Shown here in pieces: positions 1-6,596 of a stretch of DNA of 8,208 nucleotides; within the stretch, counting starts at the first letter, position 1; every line of letters starts with the position of its first letter. The notes under the pieces are model-generated. The model worked only from the letters and a program-made list of their open reading frames with translations. It was not told the origin of the DNA and did no database searches. Position numbers and translations under genes: made by a program. The DNA is taken from NCBI RefSeq assembly GCF_946479715.1, contig NZ_CAMLHF010000225.1, positions 1 to 8,208 of the forward strand, read 5' to 3'. This stretch comes from an uncultured Pedobacter sp. GTDB lineage: Bacteria; Bacteroidota; Bacteroidia; Sphingobacteriales; Sphingobacteriaceae.

Positions 1-992
1 TTAATTTTATTCAGGTGCTCAATCAGAAAATCAGAAATGTTTTCCATTTCAATATTCGGATCAAAGGCATTTTTGTACAATACATCATGAACTATAGCGA
101 TAGGCTCATCAACACCTCTAAAGGTGATACGCCTTTTCAGGTTTCTAAAATCGCGGTAATAGCATCTGAACAAGATCTGGCGAAGCATTTTTGATACCTG
201 CACAGTCGATTCGGTATGTACATTAGGGTTCCCGTCTCTGTCACCACCTGGCCAAAAACCTAGTTCTATAATCTTCTTAGAGTCCAGGCTGTAATCGTTC
301 AGGCTTTTGTCTATTTCCGATTGAATGTTTGCTGCTGCAAAATAAAACACATTTTCCAGGTACCATGCTAAACTTAGCGCCTCATCAACCGGGGTTGGCG
401 ATTTTTTATTGAAAAATGGCGTTTTACCTAACTGCTGAAGCAAAAGATGGATGCTGGTGATGTCATTAATTTTAATGGCCGCGGTAAGGTCTGTGATGAT
501 AGACAATACACTACCGGGATAAAATTGAGTGGGGTGTGCGGTTAAAACAAGTCTTAAAGAGAATTCCTCAATCAGTTTTTCTATTTTCTGATTTAAAGAG
601 CTGTCATCAATTCCTTTTTTTAGATAAGAGAGCAATGCATTGTGCTCATCAGAAGCATTCAGTTTGTTAAAAGATGCGTCTTCAACAGCATCAAATAACA
701 CCACCTGGCGCTCAATGTATTGGATAAATCTGAACAGAAGATCAATCACGTCCTTAGCCCCGTTATTTTGCGTATACTTCTTGAAAAAAGCATTAATAAT
801 TTCTGCCGGAGTCTCATGGTTATTTACACCATCTTCACAGTACTTTATAAATAATGGCAACAGTGTGCCGGTATCTTTAATCTTGTAAAAAGGAAGGGTA
901 AGGAAAAGGCTGTTATAGAGTTCAAATCTGGATACTACTTCGTTGTTAAATACTGATTCTCTCTGACCTTTTGCGCGTTGTTTCTGCATCAT
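1..992 (-). CDS. ppc: Phosphoenolpyruvate carboxylase, N-terminal part (cut by window edge)
   Basis: This cytoplasmic enzyme carboxylates phosphoenolpyruvate with bicarbonate to give oxaloacetate, replenishing the TCA cycle. The 330 visible codons run open to the left edge, against roughly 850-900 residues for the whole family. The first active-site signature, LVLTAHPTQ, is at residues 148-156, with the catalytic histidine at H153 (His138 in the E. coli enzyme). The second, GFWPGGDRDGNPNV, is at 245-258, a phosphoenolpyruvate carboxylase hallmark. HPTQ replaces the more common HPTE. Two adjacent ATG codons (990-992 and 987-989) begin the frame, and the frame upstream meets a stop without another ATG, so the first was chosen. 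No Shine-Dalgarno is seen, as usual in Bacteroidota. The family call is very secure; the C-terminal catalytic half is outside the window. Confidence 0.96.
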   Translation of the reverse strand, partial: MMQKQRAKGQRESVFNNEVVSRFELYNSLFLTLPFYKIKDTGTLLPLFIKYCEDGVNNHETPAEIINAFFKKYTQNNGAKDVIDLLFRFIQYIERQVVLFDAVEDASFNKLNASDEHNALLSYLKKGIDDSSLNQKIEKLIEEFSLRLVLTAHPTQFYPGSVLSIITDLTAAIKINDITSIHLLLQQLGKTPFFNKKSPTPVDEALSLAWYLENVFYFAAANIQSEIDKSLNDYSLDSKKIIELGFWPGGDRDGNPNVHTESTVQVSKMLRQILFRCYYRDFRNLKRRITFRGVDEPIAIVHDVLYKNAFDPNIEMENISDFLIEHLNKI

Positions 993-1196
993 ATTTAAAG
1001 GGTATTTTTTCGCGCTTAAGCTACCAAAAATGATTCAAAAAAAAGACCTCAAAGTGCTATTAATTTAATTTTGATTTTTTTGCAAAAAAAACTAACTTAG
1101 TACCATAGAGGTTAAACAAATCCTTTTAAACTTATGTGCTGATTTGAGGGCGGAAACGCAATAAATGAAGCAATTTAATTGTTAATTTTTTGGGGT
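993..1196. other. Intergenic region upstream of ppc
   Basis: This AT-rich gap lies between the ppc start and the terminator of the efflux operon and must carry the ppc promoter. On the minus strand I see no convincing TTTG/TAnnTTTG pair. The best candidate is a TTTG whose partner box is degenerate and too far away. On the plus strand TAATTTTG at 1066-1073 matches the Bacteroidota -7 consensus, but no -33 TTTG stands at the right distance and no gene follows. I find no supported coding sequence here. Confidence 0.5.
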
Positions 1197-1231
1197 AAAA
1201 CAGCCGTTAAGATTTTCTTAACGGCTGTTTT
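1197..1231. terminator. Symmetric (bidirectional) rho-independent terminator of the efflux operon
   Basis: The two 16-base arms (1197-1212 and 1216-1231) are perfect inverted repeats around a three-base TTT loop. The stem core is CAGCCGTTAAGA, flanked by AAAA on the left and TTTT on the right, so each strand reads a GC-containing hairpin followed by a T run. It lies two bases beyond the stop codon of the MFS gene, so it most likely ends the leftward operon and insulates ppc. The T tract is slightly better on the plus strand (TTTTGTTT) than on the minus strand (TTTTACCCC). Confidence 0.88.
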
Positions 1232-1233
1232 GT

Positions 1234-2781
1234 TTAATGTAAATCAGCGGGAACTTCAACATTCTTTTTGAACTTTTGAAGATACAACAGCGGAATTGAA
1301 CATAAAAGTATCAGTCCGGCCACCCAATATGCATCACTATAAGTGAGCAGTAATGACTGTTTTGTAACGGTACCTTCAATGGCTTTTACAGCCAAAGATT
1401 TTGCGTCTAAATAGTTATATCCCTTGGCCATAAAATTCTTTATAAAGCCATTAAAACGATCGGTAAATGCAGGGTTATATTCATTAATATTTACAAGTAA
1501 ATTGCTGCGGTGAAAACCCTGGCGAACATGTATCAAAGTAGTTAATGCAGCGATACCAAATGAACCGCCAAGTTGTCTCATCATGTTGTTCAAACCAGAG
1601 CCTTGTCCAATCTCAGCACCTTTCAAATCCTGAATAGCCAAAGTGGTTAAAGGCACGAACAATAATGCCATACCAACACCTCTTATCATCAAAGGAAGAA
1701 AGAAATCATTTGTGCCTGATTGCAGCGTAGATTTACTGAGCATCGAACAAAATACGAAGAAGAGAAACATCCCGATGGTTGCCATAAACTGAGCCGGGAT
1801 GCCTTTTTTAAGGAAAATCCCAATAAACGGCATCATCACGATGGTACATAAACCACCCGGGAACAGCAATTCCCCGGTTTGCAGAGGCGAAAAGCCCAGC
1901 AAATTCTGGCAAAATACAGGGAACACGAAAACGGATCCATAAAGCCCGAAACCCAGGATAAACGAGGTAAACATACCCACAGAAAAGCTCCTGTGGCGCA
2001 TAATCTTAAAGTTCACAATAGGGTGGTCGGTACTCAACTCCCTCCAAATGAACAGTAGTAAGCCAAGAACAGATGTAACTGCAAGTGCTGTAATGTAAGG
2101 GGTGGCAAACCAGTCTTCACTTTCACCTTTTTCCAATACTGTCTGTAAACTTCCAACAGCAATGGCAAGTAATGCAATACCCCACCAATCTACAGGCATA
2201 CCTTTTCCATCCTTAGGCGTCTCTCGAACAAACATATAGGTACAATAGGCTGCCAGAATCCCGACGGGAATATTTACATAAAAAATTAACGGCCATGAAC
2301 TGATCTCTAACAAATAACCACCAATTGTTGGCCCTACAGTAGGCCCTACAACTGCGCCCAATCCAAACAAAGCCGTGGCAATACCAACATCTTCTCGTGG
2401 CCAGGTTTCAATTAATATCGCCTGAGCGGTAGAAATTAAGCCCCCACCGGCAAGTCCCTGCAATATGCGAAAAAGGATCAGCTCTTCGAGGTTGGTTGCA
2501 TTTCCACAAAGGAAAGAGGCGATGGTAAAAAGTATGATAGAGAACAGGAAATAGTTTTTTCGGCCAAAACGACTACCCAGCCATCCAGACATGGGCAGTA
2601 CAATTACATTGGCTACAGCGTAGCCGGTAGATAACCAGGCAACATCCTCCAGGGTGGCGCCAAGGTTACCTTGTATTTGGGGTATAGCAACGTTTACAAT
2701 AGTGGTATCAATCAGCTCCAGTAACGAAGCTGTGATCACTGTAAAGGTTATTATCCACTTTTTTAAACCTTTCTCGGCCAT
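1234..2781 (-). CDS. emrB: DHA2-family MFS multidrug efflux pump (EmrB/QacA type)
   Basis: This inner-membrane, proton-driven antiporter should export drugs or toxic organic compounds through the adaptor and outer-membrane channel encoded upstream. It has 515 residues, the usual size for the 14-helix DHA2 group, and about 14 hydrophobic segments can be traced. Family motifs are present: LIDTTIVNVAIPQI (23-36, motif D1), GWLGSRFGRK (66-75, motif A in the loop after helix 2), LILFRILQGLAGG (101-113, motif B with its arginine) and GLGAVVGPTVGPTIGGYL (140-157, antiporter motif C). A long loop at about residues 420-475 precedes the last helix, as in EmrB. Its ATG lies two bases after the adaptor stop, so the two are surely co-transcribed and probably translationally coupled. 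It is the last gene of the operon. The substrate cannot be read from sequence. Confidence 0.95.
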   Translation of the reverse strand: MAEKGLKKWIITFTVITASLLELIDTTIVNVAIPQIQGNLGATLEDVAWLSTGYAVANVIVLPMSGWLGSRFGRKNYFLFSIILFTIASFLCGNATNLEELILFRILQGLAGGGLISTAQAILIETWPREDVGIATALFGLGAVVGPTVGPTIGGYLLEISSWPLIFYVNIPVGILAAYCTYMFVRETPKDGKGMPVDWWGIALLAIAVGSLQTVLEKGESEDWFATPYITALAVTSVLGLLLFIWRELSTDHPIVNFKIMRHRSFSVGMFTSFILGFGLYGSVFVFPVFCQNLLGFSPLQTGELLFPGGLCTIVMMPFIGIFLKKGIPAQFMATIGMFLFFVFCSMLSKSTLQSGTNDFFLPLMIRGVGMALLFVPLTTLAIQDLKGAEIGQGSGLNNMMRQLGGSFGIAALTTLIHVRQGFHRSNLLVNINEYNPAFTDRFNGFIKNFMAKGYNYLDAKSLAVKAIEGTVTKQSLLLTYSDAYWVAGLILLCSIPLLYLQKFKKNVEVPADLH

Positions 2782-2783
2782 TT

Positions 2784-3827
2784 TTAGTCTTTTATAGAAA
2801 CAGAAACCTTAACACTCATACCAGGGCGTAATTTTGCCATGATCTCTTTAGGTGCTTTAGTGATTTTTATTTTTACGGGTACACGTTGTACTACTTTTAC
2901 AAAGTTACCTGTAGCATTGTCGGGAGGTAACAAAGAACCTTTTGCACCGGTAATAGGAGCAAAGTTGTAAACCTCACCCTGTACATCAGCATCCGGATAA
3001 GCATCAACCACTACCTTAACTTTTAATCCAGGATTGATTTCTTCCAATTGGGTTTCTTTAAAGTTTGCTGTAACGTATATGCTGTTTTCGTTAACAACAG
3101 AAAATAAAGACTGGCCGGCCTGTACCAGCTGTCCCTTTTGGACATTCTTTTTAGAAACAATTCCTGTTGCCGGTGCTTTAATGTCAGTATATGATAGTTG
3201 TAATTTAGCAAAATCAACTTCCGACTGCTGCTGGCTAACGCCAGTATTGCTTACCGCTAACTGTGACTGAGTAGTGCCAACCTGCTTAACTGCAGCGGTA
3301 TATTGATCTTTAGCGGCAGTAAATGCGGCCTGGGCCGATTCTTTTTGCGCCTTAGCCTGGTCAAATTGCTGCTGGGTAATAGAGCCATCTTTAATCAGGT
3401 TTGCATAGCGGTCGTAATCTTTTTGTGCTAAAGATAATTTAACTCTTGCCTCCTCAATATTAGCCCTTGCGGTACTTGTATTGGCAGCAGTGGCCGCAAT
3501 TTGCGATTCAGAAACACCTACACCAGCACTGGCACCTTTTTGTCCTGCCATGGCCTGCTCAAGCTTTACTTTGTAATCGCTATCATCAAGCTTAACCAAG
3601 ATATCGCCTTCTTTTACAGAGGTGTTTTCTTCAAATTTAATTTCCTTTACATAACCACCAACACGTGCAACTACAGGGCTGATGTCTCCATCAATCTGTG
3701 CATCATCCGTATCAACGTGTTTGCTGTAATAAATATACTCTTTGGTGCCAAAAATGGCTCCAATTACAATTAATACCCCTAATATGATTGGTATAACTTT
3801 GTTTTTCTTTTTCTTTTCAGTTGTCAT
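2784..3827 (-). CDS. emrA: HlyD/EmrA-type periplasmic adaptor (membrane fusion protein)
   Basis: This membrane fusion protein bridges the inner-membrane pump to the outer-membrane channel. The 347 residues start with a short lysine-rich cytoplasmic tail, then one membrane anchor (about 11-27) and no cleavable signal. The family entry motif TDDAQIDGDISPVVARVGGY (40-59) opens the first lipoyl half. An Ala/Gln-rich coiled-coil hairpin covers about 85-212, and the second lipoyl half (about 213-246) contains YTDIKAPATGIV. The beta-barrel region follows, with the NATGNFVKVVQRVPVKI segment typical of EmrA at 304-320. It lies 21 bases after the outer-membrane factor and two bases before the pump gene, which fits the standard tripartite order. 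The family call is secure; the symbol reflects similarity to EmrA rather than proven function. Confidence 0.95.
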   Translation of the reverse strand: MTTEKKKKNKVIPIILGVLIVIGAIFGTKEYIYYSKHVDTDDAQIDGDISPVVARVGGYVKEIKFEENTSVKEGDILVKLDDSDYKVKLEQAMAGQKGASAGVGVSESQIAATAANTSTARANIEEARVKLSLAQKDYDRYANLIKDGSITQQQFDQAKAQKESAQAAFTAAKDQYTAAVKQVGTTQSQLAVSNTGVSQQQSEVDFAKLQLSYTDIKAPATGIVSKKNVQKGQLVQAGQSLFSVVNENSIYVTANFKETQLEEINPGLKVKVVVDAYPDADVQGEVYNFAPITGAKGSLLPPDNATGNFVKVVQRVPVKIKITKAPKEIMAKLRPGMSVKVSVSIKD

Positions 3828-3848
3828 TGCTGTAATTTGTTATGGTAG

Positions 3849-5165
3849 TTATTGGGCGATTTTTCCTGTTGATTTTAATAGCGTGTAGTAGGCCAGTCCG
3901 GCATCTGCTTTAGCTAATTCTAAGTTGATTTTTGCCTGGTAAAGCAATGTTTCGGCATCGATACGGTCGATGGCAGAGGCAACATTGTTTTTGTATTTTG
4001 AAGCCAGTAAATTGTCGTTTTCTGTAGCCTGGGCAATAGAAGTTTCAAGCACTTTTATTTTGTTTAATGCCAGCTGATAATCCTGATAATTTTTATTGAT
4101 CTCCGTTTTCACCTGATCAGATAAAATATCTTTTTGGATGTCCACATTTTTTTGTTGAATCCGGGCCTCTGTTACTTTGTTTTTGTTAGTCCATAAGCTT
4201 CCTATATTCCAAGAAATATTGGCTCCAAGCGTCATTGGTACAATGTACTGGTTGGTTGGAGGGATAAATTTGCCGCTTGGGTTAATGTAATACAGGTTTG
4301 CGCCAACACCAACTGTGGGTATAGTATTTGCCTGGATAGATTTGATGTTCATATCGGCAACCTTGTTCTGCAAATCTGCCTGCTTTAATTCCTGACGGTT
4401 AGATAAGGCCAAATCGATATAGGATGTTAATGGCGAAACCGGTTTTAAAGCATTGTCAGGATCAGCAATTTCTATATCTGTATTTTCGTCCAGACCTAAT
4501 AAAATATCCAGGTTGTAGTTAATTACTTTCCTGTTGTTTTCAATCTCCATTTCGGTTAGCGAAACATTGGCTTGTTGTAATTGAAACCTTAAAACGTCGT
4601 TTTTAGTTACTATTCCCTGCTCAAAAAATCGCTGCGATTGCTTTAATTGTCCGGCAATAGATTCCAGATTCTGAGCAACCACTTTTTTGCTTTGCAAAAC
4701 TTTAAACAACGAATAGTACGTATTTATTACTGCGTAGCTAACTTCTTCTTTGTTTTTATCAGCATCCAAGCGGGCAACATCAGTAAGCAATTTTGTTGAT
4801 GCTTCTGCATACCTTAATTTACCTCCTCCGTATACTAATTGTTCTACTGCGGCAGTACCTATAAATGCATCTGCTCTGTTGGGCAAATTAATTGGATCTG
4901 CGCCACCAATGCTTAATTTATTAGTGGGGATCTCGGCATGGTTGTATAAAAATGAAGCACTGGCGGTAGGCAGTGCATTGTCTTTAACTGATGCGAGTTT
5001 AGAAACAGCTTCATCAATTTTACTTTGTGATAGTTTTAAGTTCTTGCTGTTACTTATGCCTAACTCAATTGCTTCCTGCAGGCTTAGCTTTTTTATGTTT
5101 TGGGCATATAGCATTCCAGGGAGCAGAAAAGCGACAAGGCTTAATTTAATTGTGTTGCGTATCAT
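3849..5165 (-). CDS. TolC-like outer-membrane efflux protein
   Basis: This is the outer-membrane channel of the tripartite exporter. The 438 residues begin with a signal peptide: basic MIRNTIK, a hydrophobic stretch, and probable cleavage after LYA at residue 21. The mature protein opens with LSLQEAIELGISNSKNLKL, the usual start of the first outer-membrane efflux (OEP) repeat. Long amphipathic helices follow, and a second OEP-type repeat is rich in Gln, Asn and Lys, ending in LAKADAGLAYYTLLKSTG. Length and layout match Bacteroidota TolC homologues. Its ATG overlaps the tetR stop by four bases (ATGA), implying translational coupling to the repressor. Because the operon carries its own channel, the system need not borrow a housekeeping TolC. 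Confidence 0.94.
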   Translation of the reverse strand: MIRNTIKLSLVAFLLPGMLYAQNIKKLSLQEAIELGISNSKNLKLSQSKIDEAVSKLASVKDNALPTASASFLYNHAEIPTNKLSIGGADPINLPNRADAFIGTAAVEQLVYGGGKLRYAEASTKLLTDVARLDADKNKEEVSYAVINTYYSLFKVLQSKKVVAQNLESIAGQLKQSQRFFEQGIVTKNDVLRFQLQQANVSLTEMEIENNRKVINYNLDILLGLDENTDIEIADPDNALKPVSPLTSYIDLALSNRQELKQADLQNKVADMNIKSIQANTIPTVGVGANLYYINPSGKFIPPTNQYIVPMTLGANISWNIGSLWTNKNKVTEARIQQKNVDIQKDILSDQVKTEINKNYQDYQLALNKIKVLETSIAQATENDNLLASKYKNNVASAIDRIDAETLLYQAKINLELAKADAGLAYYTLLKSTGKIAQ

Positions 5166-5782
5166 TGTTGGGGTGTTAGATAAATAGTGATGAGATCCTT
5201 TAAATGGGTAATTAAACGATCCGTGATGATTTTTCGGTCTTCTTTGTTGTTGATGTCCAACGTAGTTCCTGATGTTATTTTAGAAGGGGAGATGGCTACA
5301 TAGCTTATGGTTCCCATTACAGTGGCGATAAGCATTTTTACATCCACTTTTCTAAAACTTCCATCTTCAATTCCATCTTCTATAATGTGCTGTATAACCA
5401 AAAGATTTTCAGCCATTGCATTTTTTATGGTGATGAACATTTCAGGTCTTTGAGATAAAGACAGTTCTCTATGCATCATTTTATGGAAAGTGTGATTGCA
5501 AAGTATGCGTGTGGCATAGCCATCAACTACTTTTAACAGTTTTTCCATTCCCGATAGCCGGTCTCTGCTAATACTGTTCAGTTCTTCTTTAAATCCTTGT
5601 ATCCGGTTATTCATCATTTCAACGAATACGCCTTCTTTTGACCCAAAATAGTAGTTAATCATAGCCATATTTGCGCCTGCCTCTTTCGCAATCTGACGAG
5701 TTGAGGCTCCTTCATATCCTAATTCAGCAAACAGCTTTGAAGCTGCTTCCAGAATACTCGATCTCTTATCTGCTTTTTCCAT
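5162..5782 (-). CDS. TetR-family transcriptional repressor of the efflux operon
   Basis: This 206-residue cytoplasmic regulator has the TetR N-terminal DNA-binding domain at about 8-55 (SILEAASKLFAELGYEGAST, then RQIAKEAGANMAMINYYFGSK with the helix-turn-helix at about 28-46). The C-terminal half is helical and variable, as expected of a ligand pocket. The frame stays open upstream to an ATG at 5956, but I chose the ATG at 5782. The domain begins right after it, and the extra 58 codons would run through the operator palindrome and an intergenic repeat. It is the first gene of the four-gene operon, and its stop overlaps the channel gene by four bases, so it probably represses its own transcript until a pump substrate binds. 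The inducer is unknown. Confidence 0.93.
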   Translation of the reverse strand: MEKADKRSSILEAASKLFAELGYEGASTRQIAKEAGANMAMINYYFGSKEGVFVEMMNNRIQGFKEELNSISRDRLSGMEKLLKVVDGYATRILCNHTFHKMMHRELSLSQRPEMFITIKNAMAENLLVIQHIIEDGIEDGSFRKVDVKMLIATVMGTISYVAISPSKITSGTTLDINNKEDRKIITDRLITHLKDLITIYLTPQQ

Positions 5783-5799
5783 GTAATCAAATTGTGGCA

Positions 5800-5807
5800 C
5801 AAAATTA
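5800..5807 (-). promoter_or_regulatory. Probable -7 box of the tetR-efflux operon promoter
   Basis: Read on the minus strand this is TAATTTTG, an exact match to the Bacteroidota TAnnTTTG -7 element. Transcription would begin a few bases further on, leaving a leader of only about 10-14 bases before the tetR ATG. No clear -33 TTTG is visible at the usual distance. The box shares eight-base identity with the box before the SMR gene. Confidence 0.6.
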
Positions 5808-5827
5808 ATCAATCGATTGATTAATTT
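5802..5827. promoter_or_regulatory. 26-bp perfect palindrome, probable TetR operator
   Basis: Every base of the 26 pairs with its mirror. The core is TCAATCGATTGA, and the outer parts are AAATTAA and TTAATTT. It begins 20 bases upstream of the tetR ATG and overlaps the -7 box read on the minus strand. This is the classic place for a self-binding TetR repressor to block RNA polymerase. The palindrome is seen directly; the protein that binds it is inferred from position. Confidence 0.85.
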
Positions 5828-5879
5828 ATATCTAATTTTATAGCGGCAATGTTTGTTGACTTTGTGTTGACAAAAGTCA

Positions 5880-6005
5880 GCGTGTACCGCCGTCATGATG
5901 GTCTGCGTTCCCATCATCTCGACGATAGGAGAGATCTCGTGGTTATGCACGCTCAAGAGATCTCTCCTATCGTCGAGATGACGATTGTATCAGCACGGCG
6001 GTTGC
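5880..6005. repeat. REP/MITE-like intergenic inverted-repeat element
   Basis: Two copies of one sequence face each other. The main arms, 5914-5938 and 5957-5981, are perfect 25-base inverted repeats (core CTCGACGATAGGAGAGATCT) around an 18-base centre. A second outer pair, ACCGCCGT (5886-5893) and ACGGCGGT (5995-6002), is also perfect but offset by seven bases, so the two halves have diverged or carry indels. The pentamer AGTCA occurs on both flanks (5875-5879 and 6006-6010), which could be a target duplication or chance. It looks like an inverted pair of the short mobile intergenic repeats I recall from Pedobacter-like genomes. It encodes nothing credible. Confidence 0.75.
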
Positions 6006-6045
6006 AGTCAAGGCCGGTTGCTACCAAAGAGGAGTGTGCCCAAAC

Positions 6046-6076
6046 AAAAAAAGCCTGCTCAAATATGAGCAGGCTT
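6046..6076 (-). terminator. Rho-independent terminator of the DUF6249 gene
   Basis: On the minus strand a perfect 10-bp stem, AAGCCTGCTC/GAGCAGGCTT (6067-6076 with 6051-6060), closes a six-base loop and runs straight into a T run (6046-6052). It starts 21 bases after the small membrane protein's stop codon. It reads well only leftward and separates that gene from the repeat element and the efflux operon. Confidence 0.92.
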
Positions 6077-6097
6077 CCTAAACATTCCTATTTAAAC

Positions 6098-6451
6098 TTA
6101 GCTGTTCTGTTGATCGAGCCATTTTTTCTCAACAAGATAAGATACAATTAGCCCCAGGCCTCCAAAAATGAAGATTGACCCAAAATAAACTGCTACAGCT
6201 TCTTCATCATCTATGCCTGCTTGCAGCACGCAAAATAGTGCAGTTAGTATGCCCAGCCCTAAACCAACCATTAGCAATCCAAATTTTAAACTCAAAAAAG
6301 GAGTAGGGGCACTTTGTCTAGATCTGGCAATTCCTGGATCTATTCCACGCTCTATCATTGCCATTTTTTCTTTGTTAGACATGTATCTTATGCCAAAAAC
6401 CATTGCTGTTGTACAAACAAAAAGCGATATAAATACTAATTCTGGTCCCAT
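6098..6451 (-). CDS. Small three-helix membrane protein, DUF6249-like
   Basis: The function is unknown. The 117-residue protein has a membrane helix at about 5-22, then a short basic cytoplasmic segment with EKMAMIERGIDP (28-39). Two more helices follow at about 56-76 and 86-107, and a charged tail closes it. The (E/K)xMAMIExGxDP-like motif after the first helix is what I associate with DUF6249 proteins, which in Bacteroidota often sit near ECF sigma-factor genes. The family name is from memory. It is a single-gene unit with its own terminator. Upstream is an ECF-type promoter nearly identical to the one before the sigma gene at 7671, so it is probably a member of that sigma factor's regulon, perhaps a membrane component of its signalling. 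The ATG at 6449-6451 is followed directly by the first helix. Confidence 0.85.
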   Translation of the reverse strand: MGPELVFISLFVCTTAMVFGIRYMSNKEKMAMIERGIDPGIARSRQSAPTPFLSLKFGLLMVGLGLGILTALFCVLQAGIDDEEAVAVYFGSIFIFGGLGLIVSYLVEKKWLDQQNS

Positions 6452-6489
6452 GTTATTCTATTTTATATTTTAAATGTTCTGATGTTTTG

Positions 6490-6543
6490 AATCTGTGTTC
6501 TGTGTGCTATGACTACATCAAAATATTTCAGGTTACACAGATT
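6490..6543. repeat. TCTGTGT repeats framing the DUF6249 promoter
   Basis: TCTGTGT occurs twice in direct tandem on the plus strand (6492-6505) and once inverted (6535-6541). The outer copies extend to a perfect 9-base inverted repeat, AATCTGTGT (6490-6498) and ACACAGATT (6535-6543). The pair brackets the ECF-type promoter, one arm touching its -35 element. It may be a regulator site for the divergent intergenic region or chance. Confidence 0.45.
6506..6536 (-). promoter_or_regulatory. ECF-type promoter of the DUF6249 gene
   Basis: On the minus strand GTAACCTG (6536 down to 6529) is followed by 14 bases and then AGTCATAGC (6514 down to 6506). This matches the -35 (TGTAACC-like) and -10 (CGTC-like) pattern of ECF sigma factors, with the first -10 base changed from C to A. 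The initiation site would lie near 6500, giving a leader of about 50 bases. Spacing and flanking bases equal those of the promoter at 7635-7665. Confidence 0.72.
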
Positions 6544-6554
6544 TTAAAAAAATG

Positions 6555-6589
6555 TTTGTCGCTGTTATTTTATCTTTATCTAAATTTTG
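6555..6589 (+). promoter_or_regulatory. Candidate promoter of the Crp/Fnr-family gene
   Basis: TTTG at 6555-6558 and AAATTTTG at 6582-6589 (one mismatch to TAnnTTTG) are separated by 23 bases, a little longer than usual. If used, transcription would begin around the TTG start codon at 6597, giving an almost leaderless message. The support is moderate because both spacing and one base deviate. Confidence 0.4.
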
Positions 6590-6596
6590 AAATACA

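Noticed and set aside
640..888. Plus-strand ORF of 82 codons inside ppc
   Set aside because: It is antisense to well-conserved phosphoenolpyruvate carboxylase sequence and resembles no family.
3220..3600. Repetitive-looking Ala/Gln codons as a DNA repeat
   Set aside because: They encode the coiled-coil hairpin of the adaptor protein, whose composition explains the pattern.
4750..5187. Plus-strand ORF of 145 codons opposite the TolC-like gene
   Set aside because: It is the complement of a clear outer-membrane efflux protein including its signal peptide; other antisense ORFs over the adaptor gene and the DUF6249 gene were rejected for the same reason.
5857..5879. TGACTTT/AAAGTCA hairpin and TGTTGAC direct repeats near the efflux promoter
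   Set aside because: A 7-bp stem with a 9-base loop in AT-rich DNA is weak, and it lies about 30 bases beyond the stronger palindrome; chance is a sufficient explanation.
5783..5956. A 58-residue N-terminal extension of the TetR protein from the ATG at 5956
   Set aside because: It would translate the operator palindrome, the likely -7 box and one arm of the intergenic repeat; the TetR domain begins right after the ATG at 5782.
5849..6151. Plus-strand ORF of 100 codons through the repeat and terminator
   Set aside because: It is built from the inverted repeat, runs through the minus-strand terminator and into the end of the DUF6249 gene, and shows no protein-like features.
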